Below, piece by piece: positions 33,739 to 45,859 of a stretch of DNA of 64,000 nucleotides. A program made the position numbers and the translations under genes. The stretch lies in NCBI GenBank assembly GCA_030549775.1, contig CM060181.1:48676218-48740217 (forward strand), in the 5' to 3' direction. The stretch comes from Tamarix chinensis (Eukaryota > Streptophyta > Magnoliopsida > Caryophyllales > Tamaricaceae). Position 1 is the stretch's first letter, and each line of letters begins with the position of its first letter. The notes below the pieces were generated by a model. That model made no database searches. It had not been told where the DNA came from and saw only the letters and a program-made list of their open reading frames with translations.

Positions 33739-35620
33739 GAGGCATTAGTCTTGATGTTGATTTTGATGATTTTGAGTATCTAATGGATGAGAATAGAATG
33801 TGTTATTTGATTATACTAACTCTAGGGTCTTGTATTCACATCCCCATCATTTATCATTATTGGATGGGTGTCCTAAAAGGTAATAATGATAGGGAGTGGG
33901 ATGATAGTATGATATGATTTTAATATTTAAAACTGATATGACTCTTATTTGTTATTATTGCATAAATTTTTTTATATTCATACTAACTACCTTATTCGTT
34001 AATTTTGCAGCAAGGATGTAATATAGGAAAAATAATATAAGAGGCTTGAAATGAGTCCAGAATCAAGGTCCTAGATGGATTAGAAGTCATGAATGGATAA
34101 GAACTGTATGCATGTTGTTTATGGTAGCATCATATCCCCTATAGCTTTTAATGATGTTATCATCCGTGATGAATGGTGGGAGTTATGTGCATGGAGATCC
34201 TTAGAGGAATTTGAAGTATGTAAGAACATATTATTATTATTATTCAAATTTTAATATAATTATTACATACTTAGATTATAATAAAAATAACATAATCTCC
34301 CTATTTAATGTGATGCAAGAAGAGCACCAAGAACCGAAGTAATGAAAAAATAAATATTTAAGCTCAAAATTTTGGCCAAAGAGGTAAAAAGGCACCTAGA
34401 GAGGTATTGGTATAAAAATTAATACACACACACACACACAAACACATTTCTCTATGTAATTATTTCATGAAATAATATTCTTACTAAATATTTTTACTTG
34501 ATGCAATAAGAGAAACAATAGATGGAGAAACATGAGGCAATGTCAACCTCATATCTATCCCTGAAGTGAGACTATGCCTAGGTTCATGCTAGGGTAAATG
34601 AGAAGGAGGTGACTAGTAATGAGATAACTCAATAGATGATTGAAAAAATTGTGAGGCCTAAACTCATTCTCTTTACTTTGTTTAATATGTTTACTTATTC
34701 TTAACTATCTTTCTTATTTATAATAGGAGGGTTTGAGAATTGATTCTTTAGCTGGTGATTTTAACCAAGAAGGCGTGAATGACCTTTTATCATGCATTGT
34801 GCACTCAAGACTATGGTGGAGATGTAGGCTGTATAATTATGGATTTAATCAATATAAGGTTTTTGGATGTTGCACTAGTTTGTGCTCTATGAAGGATAAA
34901 TTAATGCAGATGGAGGAAGAAACATTATTGTTAAGGGAATTTCATGAGCCAATACTTAAGAAGTTAGATAATATAATATCCTCTTTAGAATTACTAGTTT
35001 CACCCTCAACATCAGTTGCCCCTACATCTTTTCTAAAATTAATAGGGTAATATACGACACTACACTTTAACTTGAATTTTTTTTTTAATAAAATATGATC
35101 TACATTTGATTTGTGTCCATACCTTAAAAATTGTGACTATTACAAGATGAATACCGTTATAACTTGATAGCTATAGAAGATGGTCCTATTGTGACCAATG
35201 CCACTACCTTCATTGATTCCAACTCAGTTATTCATACTCACTCATTTTAGCGTAATAAATTTTGGGATATAATTCACAATTTCTTACTAGAGTATGCTAT
35301 GGACCAATGTGTAGAGGGTGTAGTGTATAGTTTCGGTTTTATTGATGTAGATATTCCCCCACTTTACTTTCTAGTAGGACAATTCATTTGATGGACAAAT
35401 AACCTTGTCATTATCAAGGATATGATAGTCCAAGCCTTTTCAATTAAAGATTAGATTTTTTTTAGTGGTAGCATATAATTATATTTTCCACCCTTTCTTA
35501 CTCAGGGTGGTAATATTAACACTAAAATCCTTTTCTAGAGGGAAATAAATGAGATGTAGTCTAAGAAATCCAAACAAGCCTTGGTGAAAAAGGTAATTAG
35601 ATGTTGACACCTAAAACCTC
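33739..35620 (+). pseudogene. CACTA second gene: Transposase_24-type relic
   Basis: Directly after Gypsy-2, broken frames carry plant En/Spm ORF wording: KKSTKNRSNEK followed by NFGQRGKKAPREV (about 34320-34410), matching the KNRAKQKYNHTGG-like region of Transposase_24; then VHARVNEKEVTSNEI with MIEKIV (about 34590-34650); then an open 105-codon piece (34733-35050) with LRIDSLAGDF. At 35.16-35.4 kb an ALEDGPIVTNAT-like segment and VDVDIPPL-like wording recall the C-terminal part of that family. There are introns or indels between pieces. The role in transposition is uncertain; it probably accompanied TNP2 in the same element. Confidence 0.55.
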
Positions 35621-35939
35621 AATTTAGGATGTGTATGGATATGCCACTATCTTTGGGTGGAAACTCTATTAGGGTTTTGCTTTCATCATATTTGTGCACA
35701 TGAAAGTCATTGATGTGGATCTTGATATTGGGACAGTGAATCTCCTACACTTGTTACATGATAACATGCTACAATATAAACATATAATAACATATACAAG
35801 GTAATTTCAATCCTTTCACAATAAACTTTAGTTTGATAGCTAGAGGAAAAAACTATTTTGATAATAAATATGCAATTTATTATTTTATGGTCATAGGTTC
35901 TTGAAAAACAATTCTTACTTGTTGTCATAGATTAGATGT

Positions 35940-36520
35940 TTATAGATTTTTATGTGATATTCAATGAAAATGATAATTTATTTCGTACTCCATATATGGT
36001 TAACGTGAATAAGATGACTCTTTAATGCCTCATTTTTGCTCCATTTTCCTTTAACACACATTGGGTAGTAGTGGTATTACAACTATCTTAAAGGAACACA
36101 TATTGGTTTCATTCAATTGCTGGAGATCCTCGTTTAGATCCAAAATTACTTATTGAGATGTAAATATGTATCCATACAAAAATAATAGAATCATTTATAT
36201 ATAAAAAAAATTATTAAATTATAACTATTACATCAACTAGTGCATTTAAGACATATTTTTAACCATAAAAGAAGAAAAGAACACTACCAATCCATATGAC
36301 TTGGCACAAAATTTAGGATTGTAGTGATTATGTCATTTAGGGATCATTGTCACTTAATTTTAAGTATTTAGCATGACACACATAAGGTAGTTTGATAATA
36401 AAAAAAATCCATCTCCACTACAACAAGATGAAGTCACTTGTGGATTCTACGTCATAAGATTCATGAAGGAAATTATTTACAGACATTGAACAAGAGAAGG
36501 GAAATTATATGTTTACTTTG
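35940..36520 (+). pseudogene. Ulp1/C48 cysteine protease relic of the CACTA element
   Basis: Frames read APFSFNTHWVVVVLQL, then WFHSIAGDPRLDPKLL, then after a gap PLQQDEVTCGFYVIRFMKEI. HWV with the catalytic His (codon 36059-36061) and CG with the catalytic Cys (36439-36441) are kept in the usual order for Ulp1-type SUMO proteases. The expected Asp in the second motif appears as His (WFHS). Stops are present. Plant CACTA and some MULE elements carry such Ulp1 domains; the place after Transposase_24 fits CACTA. Confidence 0.65.
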
Positions 36521-38774
36521 TTTAGTTTCTATATTAATTATGATTAGTTAGATGGATCCACCTATATAATTTAATATAAACATGATATTTTCCATTTTTT
36601 GTAGGTTTATCTCCTGATGAATACGTAATCTTATCTATTGTGGGGCCTCTTAATTTAAAATTTTGGCCATTTATTTAAGTAATATTTGAGGTTAGTTGCA
36701 TTATTTATAATTTTGTGCTTCAATTTTGATGTTTCTCATTTATTTAATTAAATTTGATAAATTCATAGGAATATTGAAAATGTTTTATATTTTAGCCATA
36801 AGTTTCATGTATGAACTTGAATTTAGGTGATCTAAAGTGTTATGGAAAGATAAAAATATTTATTTCTAAATATTATTCTTAGATATAGTCATATCGTGGT
36901 AAAAATTGAGATTTAATGTACCACTATGAATATCTCCTAAAATAATGGTTGGCTATGAAAGATTTTTACTAATATTATTTTGTTAAACAGAGATATACAG
37001 AGATAAAATCTACAACAAACTAAGAAAATGTCAACAACATGCTTGTGAAAGATGAAGGAGGAGGAGAAGGAGGAGAAGAAGAAGAAGAAGAAGAAATATA
37101 TGAAGCACTATATATATATATTGTATAAGGATGAAAACAAAAGGAGGAGAAAAGGAGAAGCACCGATGGAAAAAATATTGGAGATTGAAGTCTCTACCAA
37201 AGGATTCAAGAGTCAAGAATTTTCTTTCCCCTCCCTATATATATGTGTGTGTGTGTGTATACTTATACATGTAAATTAGGAATCTATTAAATTAAAGTTT
37301 AGGCTTTATATAATTAGAGGGAATAACCATAGTAAGTGAGTAGGTTAGTAAAACTGTGGGAAGTAACCGATTGGTGGGAGGAATCTTCACAAGTACACTT
37401 TAGATCGGGAAGTTCATGTACTTATTCTATATATATATATATAATCTCTTGCTTAATTTTTATATATTCCTAATCATACATGTGATCTATATTAATTTTT
37501 AGTATTCATATTTTATTAAGTGTTAATTTTTATTACATCTGAATATTAATAATTATGAATTATTAAGTTTTGATACATAAATCATAGTTGTGATTAATGT
37601 TTAAATTCTTATCCTTTATATGAATATATTTAGCATTGAGGGTTATAGTTATTAGGTTAATTCTCGTGGGTTAGTAATTAATCAAAAAAGTAATAATTAA
37701 TTTAATTTGGATTCTTCATAAGTAAATGAATTAAATTAAAATATGATTTAGTCTAGTTGTGCTAAAAATGAAGTTTTATAAATAAAAAAAATTATTAGGG
37801 CTAATAAGTTTTCATAGAATGTGATGCGATTAATTTATCTCTAAATTAATTGAATAAAAAATAATTTAGAGAGGTTAATTAGTATTAGGAAAAATGCAGG
37901 AATTATCCTAATTATATGAAGATAGAAACCATAAGAGTTAGCATGTTAATTGTTTATGGTTAACCTATCAAAATTGATTATTTATGTATCCAACACTTAA
38001 TATAAAAATTGGCTACACGAATTTTATGTAAATGTTGGGATGGATAAGGATATGATGTGTATATATTAGTTTGGTCATTGATTAATTTAATTTGTATTTT
38101 GTTTTTCTGATTTTGATTCTAATTATTTATCTTAAAGATTAGTTTAGTTACTAGAGTAGTTCAGTTATTAATTTAGTTATTAGTGTTATTTCATTGTTCC
38201 TCATATCAAACCCTCCAAATATTTGTTAATAATCTAAATAATAGTTTTATTTTATTATTTTAATTTTTGTTTATTATTACATCCTCCTTATTGGAACGAT
38301 CATTTCTTACCTTATGCTATATTTTTAATTATTATTTGGGTTAGTAATATGTTTAATTTGATAGTGGTAATGACACACTACGATCTCTCTAATGAGTTGG
38401 GTAAATATGATCAAGCCAAGATTGATGAAGTTAGAAAAAAATAGTTAGATTTTATTATAAATTTTTATGATGAACTTGAGTACGATCATATATGCTCCCT
38501 TAAGTTTTTAATGTATATACGTGTGCAATTTTTTGATATTTAGAGTTTACTTATGAGTGAGATAGAGTTTTGTATAAGATGTTTTGTATGATAATGAAAG
38601 CATAATATTTATATTATTTTGATGAGAACTTTGTGAATTATGATTTGTTTAGGGTGTGTAAGTGTGGTTATAAAGTGGTGATGTGTGTTAAAGCATTCTA
38701 GAAATCATGTGCATGTGATCTAGTTCTATTATGCATTGGATGCTTAAATTAAAAATATACGGGGAATAGAGGGC
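36521..38774. other. CACTA 3' region, no gene recognised
   Basis: AT-rich DNA with microsatellites: (GAA/GAG)n at 37054-37095, (TG)n at 37244-37258 and (TA)n near 37427-37442. Short frames at 37031-37279 come from the GAA run. A CAGG/GTTTAT junction after a T-rich tract (about 36590-36610) looks like an intron 3' end but has no partner I can identify. Confidence 0.4.
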
Positions 38775-39254
38775 AGATATATCATAAATTGCCATATATG
38801 TTGTCAATACATACTAATTGCATAATATAATGGCTATATATTGTCTTATTCTACAATCTATTGCTATAGATATAAGATCTATATAATGGTTATCATTTAA
38901 AATTGTCATCTATATTGACAATACATGGGTGTTTCTTGTAATAACTTTTTTTTTACCTACTATTGTTATTTAAAGTTTAGTGCCAAAATTTTTTGAGCTA
39001 TTTTTATAACTTTATACGCTCGTATTCTAACTGCCATATATAGTATATATGACATTAGGCAGCGATTCAAAACTGCTGCATATGCCCCTATTTCCGCCAC
39101 TATTTATTCTCTTCTTTGTAATTTTTGAGCTATTTCTATAACTTTATACGCTCGCATTCTAACTGCCATATATAGTATATATGACATTAGGCAGCGATTC
39201 AAAACTGCTGCATATGCCTCTATTTCCGCCACTATTTATTCTCTTCTTTGTAGG
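38775..39254 (+). repeat. CACTA subterminal repeats, with 132-bp tandem duplication
   Basis: TTGCCATATATGTTGTCAA-type words recur at 38.79-38.93 kb in both directions. They are followed by two nearly identical 132-bp units (38990-39121, 39122-39253), each holding CTGCCATATATAGTATATAT, CATTAGGCAGCG and ending TTCTCTTCTTTGTA. Repeats of this sort just inside the ends are where CACTA transposases bind. The second unit runs into TAGGGG, a possible decayed 3' terminus. Confidence 0.65.
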
Positions 39255-39259
39255 GGTGA

Positions 39260-40785
39260 TGCTAATACTCACGTAAATTCATACATCATTATTTTAAAAG
39301 GGAAAATATCATGCCATTATGTTATTATTCAAAGTGAAAAAAGCATATGAAAGCTATTTCTAGAAGAAAAAAATTATCACATTACCTAGAAGCCGGTCTT
39401 CAAGCAAAAAACCTTCACTTTCACCACCTAATCTTAATCACCTTAAGCAAGATAAATAGAAAAAATAATAAAATTAGTAAGGGAACAAATAGAGGGGTTG
39501 AGGAAGGATTAGAGAGCATAAGACAAGGTAGAAGAGGAGATAAACGGTGTGAGAAAAATCAGTGGCAGCAACAGCTTGCCATCGCCAAAGCACCACAAAA
39601 CCACCAGGAAAAATCCAGGAAAAGAGGAAGAAAGGAAGACTGGGTTATGGTGTTTGAATAAGGAGTGAAGTTAGGGGTGGAGAAGGGCAAGGAAAAATCA
39701 AAGAAAAACTGAGGAAGGAGGGTTGTTATTCTCGGCTGAGAGGGAGGGAACAAAAGAGTGCAACCTGCGTTTCTTTTATTTATTTATTTTAACTCACATG
39801 AGCTGAAACGTGAAAAGAAAGGGAGATGCATGAGGGTTGTTGAGGAGGTTGGGGTGGCTTTCGTGAGGGGTTGTTTGGCCCATCACAGCCTGACATGAAC
39901 AAAGGGATGGGGTGTGTGATGGAGTGTAAATTAGTGTAGTGAATGTATGATCAAGTATGAGAGACTAATAAGTGTTTGGGTGGGTGATTTGGCTTAGTTA
40001 GGGTCAAAGTGGGTAGGAAAACTGGGAGAAATGAAATCTGGTCGGAAAGATAATAGATAGGTGTGTCATGTGAAGGGGAGAAAGGGCATGGGTGGACTTT
40101 TCACAATTTTTTTTTAAATTAAAATGTGTACAAAGGAGTTAATTAAAATTTTATTCGGAAACTATGAAATGAGTCCTGAAAATTATCAAAATTAATTAAT
40201 GATAATGTGTGGAATAATTTTAGAATATATATATATAAGCTATTTGAATTGGTTTAAAGCTCAACAAATGAAAAATGGATGATATTGGATAACTCTGATA
40301 ATTTACAAAAATATATTTTTTGGTAAATGTGCAAAATAAGTAAGAAAGGGTCCAAATATATGATGGTTGATGCAGAATTTTTTTGAAAAATCACATATTT
40401 AAAAAAGTTTGATCTTGAAACTCGTTTAGAGCTCAAACGGATTAAAAGCAATAAAATCGACTACAATCATTGAATCATGTAGACAAAAACTTTTGCAATT
40501 TAACAACTTCCAAGGAACAGGTAAATTAAAATTGAATGGAGACCGTTAGTAATCCTAAAGAAAAAATATTTAGGAAGAGTTACAAATTTTAGACAAGTTA
40601 AAAATATGTGAAAGCAAATAAATAGAAATGATTGTGAAAAAAATAACTTTTTGCAAATGAATAAAATGAACTGCAAAAAGCTTAGATTTACTATGAATGA
40701 CTAAAAAGTCCATATTAAAATTTTAGAAATAGATTATGAGCCTAATTATAGGATAAGTAGGGCTAGAAAAAATTAGAGTATTACA
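39260..40785 (-). mobile_element. J: LTR-like element, minus strand
   Basis: The right edge reads backwards TGTAATACTCTAATTTTTTC, close to the start of GL-E (TGTAATACTCTCAG). A GA-rich domain lies at 39480-40100, then AT-rich DNA, as in GL elements but smaller (~1.5 kb). The left edge may be TGCTAATACTCACG, an inverted match to the right edge, directly against the CACTA end. No target duplication seen, so the limits are uncertain. Frames at 39347-39753 are composition-driven. Confidence 0.4.
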
Positions 40786-40816
<31 letters not shown>

Positions 40817-41260
40817 TATGGTCAAAATATGTTATCTTTGGCCCTAAAACTGGAAACATTTATAGCGAATGAAATAGAACAAAGGGCGTACTAAAAAAAA
40901 TTATGGTTTTAAAAACCAATAATATTTGTCGTTAATGGCTAAATTTTGGTCACTAATATCGATAATGATCAAAAATATTATTGGTCATTAGTGGTTGTTA
41001 TTATTTCCTCACTAAAGGCTTTAATGACCAACCAAGCTTTTTTTGTTGCTAAAGTAATAGTGACAAACAAAATAAATCGTTGTAAAGAATATTAGTGAAT
41101 TTTTTTAATAATTAAATAATTAATTAAATTATCACACCAATAATGACCCATTTTTTATATCGCAATTAAATAAATAAAAACATTATCACACCGATAAACT
41201 AAAACCCATTCATTATTAGTGGCATAATTTATTGGTTGCAAATGCCATAAATTTACATTC
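40786..41260. repeat. (AAT)n and GTCACTAA/TTAGTG inverted repeats
   Basis: (TAA)n at 40790-40816, followed by repeated TTGGTCACTAAT / ATTGGTCATTAGTGG words in both orientations (40930-41220). Such dense GTCACTA inverted words are typical of DNA transposon subterminal regions (CACTA-like), but I see no terminus. Confidence 0.4.
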
Positions 41261-41887
41261 AAAAATATAATTGACATTTCAATATTCTTCTCAAGCCCTA
41301 CACCCGCATGCATATATATATCCATTTCGATCTTCTTAACACATGGATATAATTTTCTAAATATCTATCTGTAAACATTCAACTAAATATTCATATAAAT
41401 AGTTTATATTAAATATCTAGTGTAACAAAATATTTGATCAAATAAAAATATATTACAAAAGAGTTATAGGATGCAATTACATTATAAAAATATCTTCATT
41501 AGCAACTACTGAAAAATTAATCATTATATTCACTAGACTTAATCATCTTGGCTAGTTTGTCAAAATAAAATGGATATGCTATAAGAAAATATATAAAGAA
41601 TAATTAATATACGTATCAAATAAACAATGACATGTCATATCAAAAGAAAAGAAAAGTATCATGCTAAATAATAAAAACAAGAATATATCATTACTTTTCA
41701 ACCAAAGATAAAAACTACTAATCTAAACCAAGTTGGTAGCATCCAAATCAAGCATCATCAACCACCTACAACATAAGCCTTACCAACCAACCCTATCACA
41801 TCCAAACAACTCCTTTAAGACACCTAGGCTAACAAATGACTCAAATAAAGTAAGTCCAACTAATTAAGCAAAAACCACTTGACTCTT
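41261..41887. other. AT-rich spacer, nothing recognised
   Basis: No coding homology or repeat structure seen before GL-C. It contains CATGCATATATATATCC and runs of ATATTA, and no more. Confidence 0.4.
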
Positions 41888-43239
41888 TGTAACACCCCCA
41901 AAATTTACTACTTAAAATTTTCATTTTAACAAAAAGGTTAACAGAAGTGAGATAATAAAACTATAAGCTTTAGAGATATTACCGCCACACTTAGTACCAG
42001 ACCGGTTCACTCCTATCGTTTCAACACTAAGTGCTAAGGCTAAACAGTATTAACATCGAACACAAGTCATTAACAAAACAATGAGCATCTATGAGAGGAC
42101 TCCCTCATAGTCACATAAAAATCAAAGTGCGGTTTAAGAATTATAACCCAAAGAGTAAGTAGCTAAGTTTTTCCGAAAACATAAAATATTGTACGACATG
42201 GCATAACTATAATAATAACAATACATGGTAAAATCAAAGGAAAGATAGAGTCTGACCAATTGCTCTCGATCCCCAGGCCAAGTCTAGGCTCAACTCTCAG
42301 CCCCACCTGATGCCCTGTAAGTGTTGTAGGCATTGAAGATGTCATCTCCTACCTGCACAAACTCAGATGGGTCTTCTACTTGTCGGAATGAGCAGCACCC
42401 ATGAAACGGGTGGTCAGTACGTTATGTACCGAGTAAGGTAACCGTGCAACTAAGGCCAAACATATAGAGCATATAACATAGGCATGATCATATAGGCAAC
42501 ATATAAAAATATATATAATAAGGTGTAACACCCCTAAAATTTACTACTAAAATATTTTGTTTAATGGTAAGTGTTAGATAAAAAAAAAAGTGGGCAAAAC
42601 TATAAATTCTAAGGGTATTATCGCAACACTCAGTACTAGACCGATTCACTCCTACTGTTACAGTACTAAGTGCTAAGGCTAAAAGGGATTAACTTCAAAC
42701 ACAAGTCGATAATTGAAACACGCTTCATAAGGGAAATGATAGCGTTCACAATGCATAAATCATAGTGTGATGCAAAACTACAATCTAACGGGTAAGTGAC
42801 TAGAGTTTTTCAAAACATGAAACACCCCATGACATCACATGACTAGAATAAAATGAAACATGGTAAAATAAGAAGGAAAAATAGATTCCAGCCAAGTCGC
42901 TCTCGATTTCCAGGTTAAGTCTAGGCTCAATGCTTAGCCCCACTCGATGCCTCGTAAGTGTCATAGGCATTGAAGACGCCATGCCCTACCTACACAAGCT
43001 TAGATGGGTCTCCTAGTCGTGGGAATGAGCAGCACCCATGAAACGGGTGATCAGTACACTGCGTACTGAGTAAGGTAACATATGCGCTAAGACCAAAATT
43101 ACAAATCATACAACATAGCATACATGGCATAATTACATAAGCAGCATGTAGTAATACAAATGATGAAGGCCAGCTATAGTCCGCGTAGACTTATTCTTTA
43201 GATCTCTAGAAAATATAGTCAATTCACATCATAGTCTTT

Positions 43240-43520
43240 ATCAATCCATGTGAGTGTGGGAACTCCACTATTATAGCCGGTGGACCGGCCATGCAGGGCA
43301 AAATGCTCCTAACCACTATTATTCGTCGGTAGACCAGTTATGTAGGGCAAAATGCTGATGGACACTATTATTCGTTGTGGACTGGTCTGGCCCTGACTCA
43401 TATGGTGTTTCACTACAATTACTTCATGTATTTCCAATGTCTTATCATTATTAAGTTTGGTTTGTTGAGCATGGAAATCCCCACTATTATAGCCGATGGA
43501 ATGGTTATGCAGGGAAAAAT
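43240..43520 (+). repeat. CCAC-TATAATA-GTGG palindrome array (GL-D)
   Basis: Four units: CCACTATTATAGCCGGTGGA (43269), CCACTATTATTCGTCGGTAG (43313), CACTATTATTCGTTGTGG (43362) and CCACTATTATAGCCGATGGA (43481), with GCAGGGCAAAATGCTCCT phrases between. Confidence 0.7.
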
Positions 43521-44659
43521 GGATAGTATCTTATTCATGTCTTATTCGATAAGCATTACACCCTTGACATGCATGTCACAAATATTCTACCTCTATCCTC
43601 TCAAGGGGGGCCCGTCCTAGATCTTGAGACTCATGCTTCCCTTATCAAGCCCCAATTTTCATTCCGCCTTACACTTACACATAAAGAAAACCCAACTCCT
43701 AAGGGTGCGGGTTAGGCCCAACACCTCATGACATCAACTCCACCTACTATCACCCTCTAGGGGTTTTCCTTTAAAAACATTAATTGGACCTATGTGGCCC
43801 AACTTTCTCTCACTTACACTACCATTACTTCATTTATCGCCTCATACCTTATCTCATGTAGATCCAGTCCTAAATCATATCGCTTTACCCTTCGATTCCA
43901 CATGTGACCAAAAAACCCTAGTTAGCCATTTCAACCTAGTACCTTTCTTCTCCCACAAGTAACCTCTCTCTTTTTCACCCAATATCTCTTCTCTCCCATA
44001 TCACCCATATTCACCCCTTATAAAATAAATTCCCACTCTTAACCCATACTCCACTCTCTCTTAATCATTTTTACTTCCACATTTTCATTTTTCACATTAG
44101 TTCTTCCTCCCAAAAACTTAATCGGGTCCCTTATACACCCTTACACCAACCTACGTACTATTTTTCATCCGAAGTCTCTAATCACTCCACAAATCTCCCC
44201 TTAGCTTATTTACACCCTAAAACAACTTTTCTCAGGTAAAGATCATCCACATGCAAGTTTTATCCACCCCATGCAAACTCTCAAAACCCCTATGCAAACC
44301 CTAGAATTTTCATGCATGGTTCCCGTCTCTCATTCATTTTGGTCATTTCTTCCTCTTTATTTTCCTCTCATGGATCATGTGGTATTTTGGTCAACCTCAT
44401 ATCCCCCTTAGTGAACTCACTTCCTATTTTCTTTATTTTTATCCTTTCATTCCCATATCATATTATCAATTATCCTAGTATGCATGTCCTAGAGGTTCGT
44501 ATCATATCGCATCATAATCATCATATATACGTATCACACTCATGCCATAAGGAACACAGAAACATACATCAACTCCAAGATGTGCTACACATAAGACAAG
44601 TTAATGGAAACCATACGATACATGACATAGTATGATACATAACATTCAAGGCATACAAG

Positions 44660-44800
44660 TCACACAACACAAATGGGCCTTAGCTACATTCTTACTTAAA
44701 ACGACGTCGGACTTGGAGCACCCTCCTACGCCTCCTTAAGGTTTTGACTTAATTCACCTATAAGAGGAAAAACTAAAGATTAGTTTCCCTCCTACCCAAA
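44660..44800 (+). other. Conserved pre-TAA block (GL-D)
   Basis: TCTTACTTAAAACGACG..., GAGCACCCTCCTACGCCTCC and GATTAGTTTCCCTCC are matched in GL-C (47600-47710) and, inverted, in GL-A (20220-20320). The conservation exceeds that of the neighbouring DNA; the role is unknown. Confidence 0.55.
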
Positions 44801-44949
44801 AGTACTATTATTCCTTATTTTAGTCTAAGATTAGGGTGGTTATTATTAAAGGAAGCATTACACGTGAAAACTAGAGTTTTTATCTTCAAGTTAGCCTACT
44901 AGATATTACTAGTCAAATTATATTTATTTTAATATTTTTAGCTATATTA

Positions 44950-45410
44950 ACATCATCAAACTTGGTAGCTTTATTTCTCCTAATACTAGTACTGATATTA
45001 ATTATAGCAGAATAGTGATAATAGTAGTAGTAGTAGTAGTAGTAGTAGTAATACTAATGCCCCTAGTAGTAGAAACCTTAGTATTTCTAAGGCCAAGGCT
45101 AATAATAGCTTTAAGGGTAAAATAATAATATGATATTAGTAATACTAACAAGGTACTAATATTACTAAAGGTAATAATGATAGTAATGATAATATAAGGG
45201 TTCGAGTATTTTTACCACAATAATAGTAGCAAGATAACAACAATAATAATAGTAATAACTAATAACAAAAATATAGTTATAATGTTGGTAATGAAAGCAT
45301 TAGGAATAATATTAGCAATATTCGAATATTAAGTAATAAAAATAGTAAGGCTTAAGTATTCTTCTTCTTTAACAACAAAATGATAATATGCCAACTTTGG
45401 TTTTAATAAA

Positions 45411-45441
<31 letters not shown>

Positions 45442-45850
45442 GATATGGTGATAATATTAGTAGTAGCTTTCATCTTAGGGTTAATACTAATGGAGGTCCT
45501 AGAAGTTGTCTTAGTGGTAGTCTTAATGATAATTGCCAAGTTAGATTTAGTAAGAAAATAATAATAATAATAATAATAATAATAATTTCTAGTAGTGGTA
45601 GTAGTAACATTAATAATAATAATGATCACTTTATTAGTACTAAAGTTTTAACCCTTTTAAATAACATGCTATAGTTATAAATATTTCTGAAATTAAGTTT
45701 GGTAATAAAGGTGACACATACTAATAATATTAATAATGGTTACAATAATAATAATAATAATACAACACTAATAATAAGAAGAAAAATAATATTAATAATA
45801 TTAAGGATAATACTATTAATATTACTAAAAATTATTAACACTTATAGAAA
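44950..45850. repeat. (TAA/TAG)n field of GL-D
   Basis: Includes (TAG)n at about 45026-45048 and pure (TAA)n at 45412-45440 and 45558-45586. The 86-aa frame on the minus strand (45369-45629) is poly-Ile/Tyr/Thr from this repeat. Confidence 0.8.
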
Positions 45851-45859
45851 ATAGTTTAA

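Larger units (their letters stand above)
10440..39254 (+). mobile_element. Decayed CACTA (En/Spm) element carrying nested insertions
   Basis: Pieces of a TNP2-type transposase (10440-10819, 16919-17447, 22823-24927) and then Transposase_24 and Ulp1-type segments (33739-36520) lie in order on the plus strand, with terminal-type repeats at 38.8-39.25 kb. When the inserts X, GL-A and Gypsy-2 are removed the pieces join, in frame at the X and GL-A junctions. What remains is an element of roughly 9-10 kb. Many plant CACTA elements carry exactly this pair of genes. A proposed 3' end is TTCTCTTCTTTGTAGGGG at about 39240-39256, a decayed match to the usual TTTCTTGTAGTG. The 5' end was not found. Confidence 0.7.
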
